From positions 186,001 through 250,000 of the forward strand of contig NZ_JACVEE010000004.1 of NCBI RefSeq assembly GCF_015355755.1: a DNA stretch of 64,000 nt. The letters run 5' to 3'. The notes under the pieces are model-generated. The model had not been told where the DNA came from. It saw nothing but the letters and a program-made list of their open reading frames with translations, and did not search any database. Source of the DNA: Nocardia sp. XZ_19_385 (GTDB taxonomy: Bacteria; Actinomycetota; Actinomycetes; Mycobacteriales; Mycobacteriaceae). Positions 43,725 to 52,922 of this stretch are shown here, one piece after another. A program made the position numbers and the translations under genes. Within the stretch, counting starts at the first letter, position 1. Each line of letters opens with the position of its first letter.

Positions 43725-43756
43725 GGTGGCCCCGCGCACATCCGCGCCGGGCCACC
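43725..43756 (+). terminator. Intergenic hairpin between subI and cysT
   Basis: 8-bp outer stem (GGTGGCCC/GGGCCACC) with a 4-bp GCGC inner stem. It may trim expression of the permease and ATPase below that of the binding protein. Confidence 0.45.
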
Positions 43757-43793
43757 GTTTCGCCGCTTCCAGCACACGGGATACTGATCGACT

Positions 43794-44666
43794 GTGACAG
43801 ACAGCAAGACCGCCGACATCGACAAACCGGCGCCCGCTCCGGCTCGGCGTCCGCGCCTGTCCTGGCTGCGGGTGACCGGCTCGATCGGCCCGCTCGGCAT
43901 CGCGACCGCGGTGCTGTGGCTCAGCATCATCGTGCTGCTGCCGCTGGCCGCGCTGACCGTGGCCTCGTTCGAGGACGGCTGGTCCGGTTTCTGGGATGCG
44001 GTGACCGCCCCGGCGGCGCTGGATTCGCTGCGCATCACCGTGTTCGTGTCGGTGATCGTCGCGATCATCAACGTCTTCATGGGCACTCTGATCGCCTGGG
44101 TGCTGGTGCGCGACGACTTCCCGGGCAAGGGCGTCGTGAACGCGCTGATCGACCTGCCGTTCGCGCTGCCCACCATCGTGGCCAGCATCGTGCTGCTGTC
44201 CCTATACGGGCCGCAGAGCCCGATCGACATCCACCTCAACGCCACCCAGCCCGGCCTGATCGTGGCGCTGGCCTTCGTGACGCTGCCGTTCGTGGTGCGC
44301 TCGGTGCAGCCGGTCCTCATCGAGGCCGACCGGGAGGTCGAGCAGGCCGCACTGTCCCTCGGTGCGGACAACTGGACCACCTTCCGCCGGATCGTGCTGC
44401 CCACGCTGGTACCGGCCATCATCAGCGGCGGCGGCCTGGCCTTCGCCCGGGCCATCGGCGAATACGGCTCGGTGGTGCTGATCGGCGGAGCGATTCCGCG
44501 GGAGACCGAAATGGCCTCGCAGTACATCCAGAAGCAGATCGAGATCGATCGGCCGGTGAACGCGGCCGCGGTGTCGGTGGCGCTGCTGGTGATCTCGCTC
44601 GTGACGCTGCTGGTGCTGCGTTTGCTGGCTGAGCGCAGTGCGCGGAAGGAGCAGACCGCCTCGTGA
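43794..44666 (+). CDS. cysT: Sulfate ABC transporter permease CysT
   Basis: 290-residue permease with six membrane spans. The cytoplasmic EAA loop, EADREVEQAALSLGADNWTT, contacts the ATPase, and VLPTLVPAIISGGGLAFARA follows it. GTG 43794 is the start. Its end overlaps the cysW start by 4 nt (GTGA). Together CysT and CysW form the channel for sulfate. Confidence 0.95.
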   Translation: MTDSKTADIDKPAPAPARRPRLSWLRVTGSIGPLGIATAVLWLSIIVLLPLAALTVASFEDGWSGFWDAVTAPAALDSLRITVFVSVIVAIINVFMGTLIAWVLVRDDFPGKGVVNALIDLPFALPTIVASIVLLSLYGPQSPIDIHLNATQPGLIVALAFVTLPFVVRSVQPVLIEADREVEQAALSLGADNWTTFRRIVLPTLVPAIISGGGLAFARAIGEYGSVVLIGGAIPRETEMASQYIQKQIEIDRPVNAAAVSVALLVISLVTLLVLRLLAERSARKEQTAS

Positions 44667-45469
44667 ATCTTTCCTGGCTGACTCGCATTTCGCTGCGTAC
44701 CGTGGCGCTCGGCTATCTGGCCGTGCTGCTGGTGCTGCCGCTGGGACTCATTCTGTGGCGCACCTTCGGCGACGGCGTGGGCGCGTTCATCGATTCGATC
44801 AGCACGCCCGCGGCGATCTCGGCATTCAATCTGTCGTTGATCATCGTGGCCATCGTGGTGCCGGTGAACGTCATCTTCGGCATCGTTACCGCGATCGCGC
44901 TGGTGCGCGGCCGGTTCCCCGGCCGCACCGTGGTGCAGGGCGTCGTCGATCTGCCGATCGCCACGTCTCCGGTCGTGGTCGGCGTCGCGCTGATCCTGCT
45001 GTGGGGTGCGAACGGCTGGTTCGGCGGTCTCGAATCCGCCGGCTTCAAGGTGATTTTCGGCCTGCCCGGCATGGTGCTCGCGACGATCTTCGTGACGTTG
45101 CCGTTCGTGGTGCGCGAGGTCGAACCCGTGCTGCACGAGATCGGTGACGACCAGGAACAGGCCGCAGCCACGCTGGGCGCCTCACGCTGGCAGACCTTCT
45201 GGCGGATCACCCTGCCCGCGATCCGCTGGGGCCTGACCTACGGCGTGGTGCTCACCGTGGCCCGCTCGCTCGGCGAATTCGGCGCGGTGATCATGGTGTC
45301 CTCCGCGCTGCCGGGCAAGTCCCAGACCCTGACCCTGCTGGTGCACGGCCGATACATCAACGACCACAACACCTTCGGCGCCTATGCCGCCGCGACCCTG
45401 TTGATGGGCATCGCCCTCGTGACCCTGCTGTTCATGACCCTCCTCGAACGTAAGCGTGGCGCCAAGTGA
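44663..45469 (+). CDS. cysW: Sulfate ABC transporter permease CysW
   Basis: 268-residue permease partner of CysT, six spans, with the EAA loop [20 protein letters not shown]. The ending is basic (LERKRGAK). GTG 44663 overlaps the cysT stop, and its own stop overlaps the cysA GTG. Confidence 0.95.
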   Translation: MNLSWLTRISLRTVALGYLAVLLVLPLGLILWRTFGDGVGAFIDSISTPAAISAFNLSLIIVAIVVPVNVIFGIVTAIALVRGRFPGRTVVQGVVDLPIATSPVVVGVALILLWGANGWFGGLESAGFKVIFGLPGMVLATIFVTLPFVVREVEPVLHEIGDDQEQAAATLGASRWQTFWRITLPAIRWGLTYGVVLTVARSLGEFGAVIMVSSALPGKSQTLTLLVHGRYINDHNTFGAYAAATLLMGIALVTLLFMTLLERKRGAK

Positions 45470-46461
45470 TCACCGTGACCAATGCGCGGAAGAACTACGG
45501 TTCCTTCGCCGCCCTGAACGACGTCAGCATCGACATTCCGGCGGGTGAGCTCACCGCCCTGCTCGGGCCATCCGGTTCCGGCAAGTCGACCCTGCTGCGG
45601 TCCATCGCGGGCCTGGAGTCCTTGGACGGCGGCATCGTCAGCATCGCCGGTAACGACGTCACCCATGTGCCGCCGCAGAAGCGCGATATCGGTTTCGTCT
45701 TCCAGCATTACGCCGCCTTCAAGCACATGACGGTGCGCGACAATGTGGCCTTCGGCCTGAAGATTCGTAAGCGCCCCAAGGCCGAGATCAAGAAGAAGGT
45801 CGACGAGCTGCTCGAGATCGTCGGGCTCGACGGCTTCCAGCATCGCTATCCGGCGCAGTTGTCCGGCGGTCAGCGCCAGCGCATGGCCCTGGCTCGCGCG
45901 CTCGCGGTGGACCCGCAGGTGCTGCTGCTGGACGAGCCGTTCGGCGCGCTGGACGCGAAAGTGCGTGCGGATCTGCGCAAGTGGCTGCGCCGGCTGCACG
46001 AGGAGGTCCATGTGACCACCGTGCTGGTCACCCATGACCAGGAAGAGGCCCTGGATGTGGCCGACCGGATCGCGGTGATGAACGCCGGCCGCATCGAGCA
46101 GGTCGGCAGCCCGGAGGACGTGTACGACCGTCCCGCCAATGAATTCGTCATGTCCTTCCTCGGCGATGTGGCCCGGCTCAACGGACATCTGGTGCGCCCG
46201 CACGATATTCGCGTCGGCCGGGATCCGAGCATGGCGCTGGCCGCGGACGAAGGCACCGCGGAATCGGCGGGCGTCACTCGCGCGACCGTGGAACGCGTCG
46301 TGCATCTGGGTTTCGAAGTGCGCGTGGAGTTGCGCAATGCCGCGACCGGAGATCTGTTCGCAGCCCAGGTCACTCGCGGTGACGCGGAGGCACTGCGGCT
46401 TTCGGACGGTGAGACCGTCTACGCCCGCGCCACCCGTATCCCCGAACTGCCCGCTAGCTAG
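45466..46461 (+). CDS. cysA: Sulfate ABC transporter ATPase CysA
   Basis: 331-residue ATPase driving sulfate import. Walker A is [18 protein letters not shown], the Q-loop is [17 protein letters not shown], the ABC signature is [15 protein letters not shown], Walker B is [15 protein letters not shown] and the switch is [14 protein letters not shown]. The C-terminal TOBE-type domain is present ([13 protein letters not shown]). GTG 45466 overlaps cysW. Confidence 0.96.
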   Translation: MITVTNARKNYGSFAALNDVSIDIPAGELTALLGPSGSGKSTLLRSIAGLESLDGGIVSIAGNDVTHVPPQKRDIGFVFQHYAAFKHMTVRDNVAFGLKIRKRPKAEIKKKVDELLEIVGLDGFQHRYPAQLSGGQRQRMALARALAVDPQVLLLDEPFGALDAKVRADLRKWLRRLHEEVHVTTVLVTHDQEEALDVADRIAVMNAGRIEQVGSPEDVYDRPANEFVMSFLGDVARLNGHLVRPHDIRVGRDPSMALAADEGTAESAGVTRATVERVVHLGFEVRVELRNAATGDLFAAQVTRGDAEALRLSDGETVYARATRIPELPAS

Positions 46462-46568
46462 TTCGGGGCAAGGATTTTCGGCCCGGACGGGCAGTAATCC
46501 GGGTTGTGACACCTGCTTTCGGCAAGGGCGACACGCCGGGTTAAATAACCGTACCCATTAAATGTATG

Positions 46569-46587
46569 TGGTCGAATATTGCGACCA
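46569..46587. promoter_or_regulatory. Inverted repeat in an AT-rich promoter region
   Basis: TGGTCG-N7-CGACCA, inside an AT-rich stretch (about 46540-46620) upstream of the secreted-protein gene at 46691. It may be an operator or part of the promoter. Confidence 0.3.
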
Positions 46588-46690
46588 ATTGAATACCATT
46601 CTAATTCGTTCGCCGTAGCCTTTTCGCGTGCGCGGGGAAGCTGTATGCGGAATAAGGCTCCAGGCGCAGGCAAAGAATGCATGGGAGACC

Positions 46691-47308
46691 ATGACAACAC
46701 GAATGCCCGTGTTTGTTTCTACTGCTCTCTGCTGTGCTATAGCCGTTTTCGCGGCCAATTCCGCCACCGACACCGATATTCCTGGTGCCGGGCTCCGGAA
46801 TCCCGATCAGCCATTTGAATTAGCCGTCCGGGCCGTGGCTATCGCCTGTCCGGACCCGTACGCCGATCTCACCCTGGCACAGCTGCTGCTCACCGGAATC
46901 GAGGGTGAACAGCAGCGTTTCGACCCGAACGCCGAACAGCTGCACAATGCCCGCCGGATCGTCGATGTCGTGGAGCGCCGCGGAATGCCGCCCTATGCGG
47001 CGGTGGTGGCGCTGGCCACCGCGTTGCAGGAATCGACGCTGCGCAATCTCACCGAGCCCGAAGACTACGATTCGCTCGGGCTTTTCCAGCAGCGGCCCTC
47101 GGCGGGCTGGGGTACGCCGGAACAATTGACCGATCCCGGTTATGCGACCGAGGCATTCCTGGATGCGCTGGAGGAGAAGGTCCCGAATTATTCGGCGGTG
47201 CCGCTCTGGGAGGCCGCGCAGGCCACCCAGGCTTCGGCATTTCCGGACGAGTACGCGAAATGGCAGGAGCAGGCCGCGCATCTGACGCTGGAGCTTCTGG
47301 TCGAGTAG
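46691..47308 (+). CDS. Secreted helical protein with lysozyme-like segment, unknown function
   Basis: 205 residues from ATG 46691. A signal peptide (MTTRMPVFVSTALCCAIAVF, then AANSATDTD) indicates export. The mature part carries VVERRGMPPYAAVVALATAL, QESTLRNLTEPEDYDSLGLF and QQRPSAGWGTPEQLTDPGYA. The QES(T)..N....D..SLGLFQQRPSxGWG pattern is widespread in secreted actinobacterial proteins and resembles lysozyme-like/transglycosylase folds with a catalytic Glu. Hydrolase activity is inferred from that likeness. An in-frame start at 46628 would lack the signal peptide position. Confidence 0.75.
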   Translation: MTTRMPVFVSTALCCAIAVFAANSATDTDIPGAGLRNPDQPFELAVRAVAIACPDPYADLTLAQLLLTGIEGEQQRFDPNAEQLHNARRIVDVVERRGMPPYAAVVALATALQESTLRNLTEPEDYDSLGLFQQRPSAGWGTPEQLTDPGYATEAFLDALEEKVPNYSAVPLWEAAQATQASAFPDEYAKWQEQAAHLTLELLVE

Positions 47309-47670
47309 CGGAGCGCTCCGTCGCTCCCGGCCTGGTCGTGCGGACGGCTTACCGGGAGCGGCGGGGGAGCGTTGGGGGGAGATCCGGGGTGCGAGAACGT
47401 GTATCGCCCGGTTGCTGCGAATCCGCGCGAGCTGTCGGCAATTCGGCCGCGCCGGTCGCCGAAATCCGGCGCGCCAGACCAAGATCCACCGACCGGGCAG
47501 TCGGCCTGACGTTCCGTGCAGGTCAGGGCCGGTGCGAACGGGTGGCATGCAACGGGTTTCAGTGCGGTGGCATTGCGGACAACCGGATGTCCGGTGGTTG
47601 GCAGGCGGGTCGCGGAGTGGTTGCGTGAGTGAGGTTCGAAGCACCTCGGCTCGGCGATCGGGTGATTGCG
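47309..47670 (+). other. Intergenic region, no supported gene
   Basis: 362 nt between the secreted protein and the first Hsp70-like gene. An open frame (47260-47628) crosses it, but it overlaps the previous gene in another phase and has shadow-like Arg/Gly/Ala composition. I see no terminator or clear promoter. Confidence 0.5.
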
Positions 47671-48873
47671 ATGGCGGTTGGTCTCGGTTTGAGTATCGGT
47701 ACGGTCAACACGGTTTCCGCGCTGGCCGACGACCGAACGGCCAAAGCTCCGCCGGGTCGCCGCCGCGCGGCCGAGCGCGCCCCCGCCATCACCCGGCGCA
47801 CCACGCTCACCTTCGACAGCACCGGCCTGGCCCGGGTCGGCGCGATTCCCAGGCACGGCCGCGCGATCACCGAGTTCGCCGATCTGAGCCAGCGCACCGC
47901 CGCGTCGGCGCGTGTCGGGCACCGCGCGCTCACCGCCGCGGATCTCGTTGCCACAGTGGCGGATTGCCTCATCCTCGAGGCGCGGCGGGACCCCAGGGCA
48001 GTCGCCGCGGGCATCACGCTGACCCATCCGGTCGGTTATACCGACCTCCAAGTAGGCGATCTGCGTGCGGCTTTGGACGCCATCGGACTGAATCGCGTTG
48101 CGCTGGTGGCCGAACCGATCGCGGCCGCGGCCTGGCTGGAAGCCGAACGCGGCCCGCTGATGCCGGGGCTGGCGCTGGTCTACGACCTCGGTGGGTCCAG
48201 TCTCGATGTCACGCTGCTGCGGGTCGGCGCGGGCTGCCCGGAGAATCCGATTGTCGGAGTGCCTGTGCGCTCCGCCGATTTCGGCGGGCGGGCCTTCGGT
48301 TCGCTCGTCGCCGCCCGGGCCGGCAACAGCAGTCGTGCGGCCCACCTATCCGGGGCGGTACGCGGGGCGACCGCCGACGAACTGCGCACCGATCATGTGC
48401 GCGCGTCGCTGGAGTTGGTCTACCGCTGCCTCCGGATGGCCGATGTGACGATGGCGGATGTGGACTGTGTACTCGTCGTCGGGGGAGCGGCCAGGCCCAG
48501 CGAGGTACCGCAGGTGCTCTCCGATGAACTGGCCCGGCCGGTCATCATCGCCCCCGATCCCGAGCGCACCATCGCCGACGGCGCCGCCATCATCGCCCGC
48601 CGCGCGGCCGCCGCCGGGGAAGATCCGGCGCACGCCCGCAGACGGGTCGGGGCGCACCGCAGAGCCGAGGAAAGCGAGCTGGTCCCCGCGTGGATGCGGG
48701 CGGCGCCGCAGCCGGGCCGGCGATCCCGTACGACCAGGGCGCTGCTGTTGTCCTGGCGCACCCGGCGCAGGCTGACCAGAGCTGCGACCGCGCTGGGTAT
48801 GTCCGCCGGCGGTGTCGCCCTCGCGTTCGCGCTGCCCGCGGACGCGGTGATCGCGGGTTTGGGCCTCGGCTGA
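47671..48873 (+). CDS. Degenerate Hsp70-like (actin-fold) protein with C-terminal membrane segment
   Basis: 400 residues. An actin-type ATPase fold related to DnaK: phosphate-1 loop GLSIGTVNTVSA (Hsp70 has IDLGTTNS, so the catalytic Asp is Ser), VAEPIAAAAWLE, phosphate-2 YDLGGSSLDVTLLRV and adenosine motif VVGGAARPSEV. No substrate-binding domain follows; the end is Arg-rich and then hydrophobic (GGVALAFALPADAVIAGLGL). ATG 47671 aligns with the start of the related protein at 52923; a GTG at 47629 would add 14 residues. Probably a membrane-linked nucleotide-binding protein rather than a chaperone. Confidence 0.8.
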   Translation: MAVGLGLSIGTVNTVSALADDRTAKAPPGRRRAAERAPAITRRTTLTFDSTGLARVGAIPRHGRAITEFADLSQRTAASARVGHRALTAADLVATVADCLILEARRDPRAVAAGITLTHPVGYTDLQVGDLRAALDAIGLNRVALVAEPIAAAAWLEAERGPLMPGLALVYDLGGSSLDVTLLRVGAGCPENPIVGVPVRSADFGGRAFGSLVAARAGNSSRAAHLSGAVRGATADELRTDHVRASLELVYRCLRMADVTMADVDCVLVVGGAARPSEVPQVLSDELARPVIIAPDPERTIADGAAIIARRAAAAGEDPAHARRRVGAHRRAEESELVPAWMRAAPQPGRRSRTTRALLLSWRTRRRLTRAATALGMSAGGVALAFALPADAVIAGLGLG

Positions 48874-48906
48874 CCGGAAATCTTCCGGAAAACGGAAAAC
48901 CTGCGG

Positions 48907-48935
48907 TTGACGTCACCAGCCGTAGGTGTAACTAT
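48907..48935 (+). promoter_or_regulatory. Probable promoter of the diiron oxygenase operon
   Basis: TTGACG at 48907-48912 and TAACTA(T) at 48929-48935, 16 bp apart, resemble a vegetative promoter 45-70 nt upstream of the start at 48979. Confidence 0.45.
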
Positions 48936-48978
48936 GGGATACACGTAAATCGGTCCCATGAGGAAGGCAGTGACGACG

Positions 48979-49983
48979 ATGTCCGCATCCGTGACCCCCG
49001 CCGTCGATCCCGATCTGGAGAAGGCGCAGGAATACGCCGCGAAGCTGCTGCTGCTGTCCGAAGGTTCGGTCAACAAGCACTTCGACCCGTTCGAGGATAT
49101 CGATTGGGACAACCCCGATTTCGCCGCCGACGCCGGCGAGGAGCGCTGGATCCTGCCCAAATCCGGTGACTCGCTCGGCCGTCACCCCTGGTACCAGGCG
49201 CTTCCCGACGACGTGAAGATCGCCATCGGCAAGTACCGCCAGGCCAACGTCGCCAAGGTCGGCCTGCAGTTCGAGTCCATCCTGATCAGCGGCATGGTCA
49301 CGCACAGCTTCGGGCTACCCAACGGTGACCCCGAGTTCCGCTACTGCTCCCACGAGATGATCGAGGAGCACAACCACACCCTGATGTTCCAGGAGATGGT
49401 GAACCGGATCGGCATCGACGTGCCCGGCATGGGCCCGCTGGTGCGCAAGTTCAAGTACATCGGCGCCCCGGTGGCCGCGCTGTTCCCGAACCTGTTCTTC
49501 ATGGCCGTGCTGGCCGGTGAGGAGCCGATCGACCACATCCAGAAGGCGATCCTGCGCTCCGACGAAGACGTGCACCCGATCATGCGCGGCGTGATGGCGA
49601 TCCATGTCGCCGAGGAGGCCCGCCACATCTCCTTCGCGCACGAATTCCTGAAGATCCACGTGCCGGAGAAGAACGCGCCCACCAAGTTCGTGCTCTCCAT
49701 CGCCATGCCGATCGTCATGTTCATCCTGGGCCGCTCGATCTACACCCCGCCGCGTTCGTTCTGGCGCGAGTTCGACATCCCGGACTACGTCCGCAAGGAA
49801 CTGTTCTACGGGAGCAAGGAAGCCAAGCAGGAGTTCAGCGACTTCTTCGGCGACGTGCGCACTTTGGCCAAGGACATCGGCCTGATGAACCCGATCGCCA
49901 AGGGCGTGTGGAAGCTGCTCGGCATCGACGGCCACACCACCCGCTACCGCTCCGAGCCGCTGCGTTCGGTCAAGGCCGGCTGA
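48979..49983 (+). CDS. AurF-type diiron oxygenase
   Basis: 334-residue ferritin-like diiron enzyme. Metal ligands are visible in GLQFESILISG, EMIEEHNHTLMFQEM and AIHVAEEARHISFAHEFL (E-x2-H/E-x3-H patterns). AurF relatives oxidise aryl amines to nitro groups; most members have unknown substrates. The start is ATG 48979, with AGGAAGG upstream; ATG 48958 is in frame but has no ribosome-binding site. A ferredoxin/reductase gene begins 3 nt after the stop, an obvious electron supply. The following SDR on the other strand may belong to the same pathway. Confidence 0.88.
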   Translation: MSASVTPAVDPDLEKAQEYAAKLLLLSEGSVNKHFDPFEDIDWDNPDFAADAGEERWILPKSGDSLGRHPWYQALPDDVKIAIGKYRQANVAKVGLQFESILISGMVTHSFGLPNGDPEFRYCSHEMIEEHNHTLMFQEMVNRIGIDVPGMGPLVRKFKYIGAPVAALFPNLFFMAVLAGEEPIDHIQKAILRSDEDVHPIMRGVMAIHVAEEARHISFAHEFLKIHVPEKNAPTKFVLSIAMPIVMFILGRSIYTPPRSFWREFDIPDYVRKELFYGSKEAKQEFSDFFGDVRTLAKDIGLMNPIAKGVWKLLGIDGHTTRYRSEPLRSVKAG

Positions 49984-49986
49984 GTA

Positions 49987-51570
49987 ATGCCCTACGTCGT
50001 CACCCAATCTTGTTGCAGCGACGCGTCCTGCGTCTACGCCTGCCCGGTCAACTGCATCCATCCCACGCCCGATGAGCCGGATTTCCGGACGGCGGAGATG
50101 CTGTATGTCGACCCGAAGGCCTGCGTCGACTGCGGTGCCTGCGCCTCGGCCTGCCCGGTCGATGCGATCTCCTCGTCGAAGAAGCTGACCGACGAGCAGT
50201 TGCCGTTCATCGAGATCAACGCGGACTTCTATCGGGAATCCCGGCCGCGGCCGCTGCTGGCGCGGCCGGTGCCCGCGCCGGAGATTCACACCGAGCGGGA
50301 GCCGCTGCGGGTCGCGATCGTCGGCTCCGGGCCGTCGGCGATGTACGCCGCCGACGAACTGCTGACCCAGCCCGAGGTGTCGGTGACCGTCTTCGACCGG
50401 CTGCCGGTGCCCTACGGCCTGGCCCGCCACGGAGTCGCGCCGGATCACGGCCGGACCCGGCAGGTGAGCCGCTTGTTCGACGTCATCTCCGCCCAGCCCG
50501 GCTTCAACTCGTACCTGAATCTCGAAGTGGGCAAGCATGTTTCGCACGCCGAGCTGCTGGGCCACTTCCACGCGGTGATCTACGCGGTCGGCGCTTCGGC
50601 GGACCGCAAGCTGGGAATTCCCGGCGAGGGCCTGCCCGGCAGCACCTCCGCCACCGATTTCGTGGCCTGGTACAACGGGCATCCCGATCACGCGGGTGAC
50701 AGCATCGACCTGTCGCAGCGGCGGGCCGTCATCGTCGGCAACGGCAATGTGGCACTCGACGTGGCCCGGATCCTGACCAGCGATCCGGAAACGCTGGCGG
50801 ACACCGACATCGCGCCGTACGCCCTGAAGGCGTTGCGCGAGAGCAAGTTCGAGGAAGTTGTCATCCTCGGCCGCCGCGGTCCGGCCGAATCCGCCTTCAC
50901 CGTGCCGGAATTCGTCGGCTTGCTCGGCTCGGACATCGACATCGCGATCGAGGGCGCGTTGCCGGAGCTCGGCGCGGAGCTCCCCTTCCAGGTGGAGCAG
51001 AAGCTGAAGCTGCTGCACAGTGTGGCGGCGCGGCCGTCCGGTAAGCGCAAGCGAATCGTGTTCCGGTACTTGGCCTCTCCCACGGAAATCCTCGGCTCTG
51101 ATCGGGTGACGGGGGTGCGGGTCGGCCGCAACGAACTCGTCGCGGACGCCGAGGGCGTGCTGCGCGCCGAGGCCACCGGTGCGACCGAAGACCTCGAAGC
51201 GGGTTTGGTGCTCGCCTCCGTGGGCTACCGCGGTGTGCCGCTGGCCGGTCTCCCGTTCGACGAGCGCGCCAACGTGATTCCGAATCTCGATGGCCGGGTG
51301 CTGGAGCAGGCGGGCGGCACCGTCTTCCCGGGCGCGTACGTCACCGGCTGGATCAAACGCGGTCCCACCGGCTTCATCGGTACCAACAAATCCTGCGCCC
51401 AGCAGACGGTGCAACAGCTGGCCGACGACTTCAACGCCGGTCGCCTGCGCCGACCTGCCCGCAGTGCAGTGGAATTCGACCGTCTCGTGCGCGAGCGGCA
51501 GCCCGCGGTGCGCTCGACCGGCACCGTACAACGCCAAGGTCCGTTGCGGCGCTTGCTCGCTCGCGCCTGA
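49987..51570 (+). CDS. fprB: Ferredoxin fused to ferredoxin-NADP reductase (FprB-like)
   Basis: 527 residues. The N-terminal ferredoxin carries a Cys set for a 7Fe-type cluster pair (C9, C10, C15, C19, C23 and C46, C49, C52, C56 in ACVDCGACASACP). From residue 107 an adrenodoxin-reductase-like flavoprotein follows: RVAIVGSGPSAMYAADELL for FAD, AVIVGNGNVALDVARIL for NADP, and GWIKRGPTGFIGTNKSCAQQ near the C-terminus. It moves electrons from NADPH to its own ferredoxin and most likely to the diiron oxygenase 3 nt upstream. Ends at a strong hairpin. Confidence 0.94.
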   Translation: MPYVVTQSCCSDASCVYACPVNCIHPTPDEPDFRTAEMLYVDPKACVDCGACASACPVDAISSSKKLTDEQLPFIEINADFYRESRPRPLLARPVPAPEIHTEREPLRVAIVGSGPSAMYAADELLTQPEVSVTVFDRLPVPYGLARHGVAPDHGRTRQVSRLFDVISAQPGFNSYLNLEVGKHVSHAELLGHFHAVIYAVGASADRKLGIPGEGLPGSTSATDFVAWYNGHPDHAGDSIDLSQRRAVIVGNGNVALDVARILTSDPETLADTDIAPYALKALRESKFEEVVILGRRGPAESAFTVPEFVGLLGSDIDIAIEGALPELGAELPFQVEQKLKLLHSVAARPSGKRKRIVFRYLASPTEILGSDRVTGVRVGRNELVADAEGVLRAEATGATEDLEAGLVLASVGYRGVPLAGLPFDERANVIPNLDGRVLEQAGGTVFPGAYVTGWIKRGPTGFIGTNKSCAQQTVQQLADDFNAGRLRRPARSAVEFDRLVRERQPAVRSTGTVQRQGPLRRLLARA

Positions 51571-51579
51571 CCCCGCCTC

Positions 51580-51616
51580 CGTCGTCCCGGCATGCTGAGC
51601 CCATGCCGGGACGACG
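51580..51616. terminator. 15-bp hairpin between fprB and the SDR gene
   Basis: Perfect 15-bp stem with a 7-nt loop, 10 nt past the fprB stop and 15 nt from the convergent SDR stop, followed on the plus strand by TGTTTCC. Confidence 0.7.
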
Positions 51617-51631
51617 TGTTTCCGGGTGTTT

Positions 51632-52408
51632 TCAGCGGGCTGTGAAGCCACCGTCGATGGACAGGGCCGCGCCGGTGATGAAGCTGGCTTCGTCGCTGAG
51701 CAGGTACGCGCAGAACGACGCGATCTCCTCCGGTTGGCTGATGCGGCCCATCGGATGCAGTGCCGCGATGGCCGCCTCGCCCTCCGGCGTTGCGCCCATC
51801 GACGCGCGGAATGCCGGGGTGTCGATCGCGCCGGAGGCGATGGCGTTCACCCGCACACCCAGCTCGGCGTTCTCCAGTGCGACCGCGCGGGTCAGGCCCA
51901 CCACGCCGTGCTTGGCGGCGACATACGGTGCCACCGAACCCATTCCGACCTTGCCCAGGTTCGAGGCGTTGTTCAGGATGGCGCCACCGCCGGAGGCGAG
52001 GATCGCCGGAACCTGGTGTCGCATACCGAAGAACACGCTGGTGAGGTTGAGTTCCAGGTCGGCACGCCAATCCTGTTCTTCGACCCCGCCCTCGGCGGCG
52101 GACGAGACCGGACCATAGGCCAGCACCGCACCCGCGTTGTTGAAAGCCGAGTCCAGGCGCCCGAATTCGGTGAGCGTTGCCTGCGTCAGGCGGGCCGCGT
52201 CGGCCTCGACGGTGACATCGGTGGGGACGAACAGGGCCCGGCCACCGGCCGCGCGGATCTCGGCGGCCACCTGCTCCCCGGCGTCCTTGCCGCGGGCGCC
52301 CAGCGCCACCGCCGCGCCCTCGGCCGCCACCCGCAGCGCCACCGCCTTGCCCACGCCCGAGCTGGCGCCGGTGATGAGCACGACCTTGTTCGCGAACCGT
52401 GTCGACAT
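51632..52408 (-). CDS. Short-chain dehydrogenase/reductase
   Basis: 258-residue classical SDR. The cofactor motif is VVLITGASSGVGKAVAL, then DSAFNNAGAV, the Ser in LNNASNLGKVGM, and YVAAK as the Tyr/Lys pair; the close is FITGAALSIDGGFTAR. It should oxidise or reduce an alcohol/ketone with NAD(P)(H); the substrate is unknown. A perfect palindrome in the upstream region (52587-52600) suggests control by a TetR-type regulator not in this window. Confidence 0.92.
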   Translation of the reverse strand: MSTRFANKVVLITGASSGVGKAVALRVAAEGAAVALGARGKDAGEQVAAEIRAAGGRALFVPTDVTVEADAARLTQATLTEFGRLDSAFNNAGAVLAYGPVSSAAEGGVEEQDWRADLELNLTSVFFGMRHQVPAILASGGGAILNNASNLGKVGMGSVAPYVAAKHGVVGLTRAVALENAELGVRVNAIASGAIDTPAFRASMGATPEGEAAIAALHPMGRISQPEEIASFCAYLLSDEASFITGAALSIDGGFTAR

Positions 52409-52922
52409 AGTCGATTTCCCTTCTCTTTCTTGCGATTCCGGCTCGGTTGAGCTCGTCGCTGAACTCAGTCAACCGCCTCGGCCGAGTCGAAGCTGGCGGG
52501 AATCGGACCCCACGTTTGACGCGTCATGTATTTATCGGAACTGCGTCCCAGCGAGTCTCTATTTCGGCGATGGCAATGGCCTGGTTACCGACTAGTCGGT
52601 GTGCGATGCCGGGGTTGTCCAGATTGTTGCCAGGGTGCCGAATGTAACCCGACCGTCCATAATGTTTTGATCGCTGAGCGATAGCGGAATCAGGTGTGCG
52701 CCAGGTGAATTCCAGGTCGTACAGGGGACTGGACTGTTTCTTCTCGGCCGATTTACCTGGACGTATGGTTCAGAACGGCCGGAACCCGAACGTTTCATAC
52801 CCATTCGGATTCCGAAACGACACATCACCAGTTAACCTGTGGGAGCTGTTTGGAAGACGACCGCGGCCACATGGCTCGACTGTGTGATGGACGTGGTCAC
52901 GGTGCGTTGACGGGATAGCAAA
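52409..52922. other. Long divergent intergenic region, no gene recognised
   Basis: 514 nt between the SDR and the second Hsp70-like gene. It holds a 14-bp palindrome (52587-52600) and several AT-richer patches, but no frame with a plausible start and composition. It probably contains both promoters. Confidence 0.5.
52587..52600. promoter_or_regulatory. Perfect 14-bp palindrome, TetR-type operator candidate
   Basis: ACCGACTAGTCGGT reads the same on both strands, a form typical of TetR-family operators. It lies about 180 nt upstream of the SDR start. Confidence 0.45.

Noticed and set aside
47260..47628. 122-codon frame between the secreted protein and the Hsp70-like gene
   Set aside because: It starts inside the previous gene in another phase, has Arg/Gly-rich composition and no ribosome-binding site.
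47633..47650. tRNA T-loop-like GGTTCGAAGC
   Set aside because: No acceptor stem or anticodon arm can be built around it.
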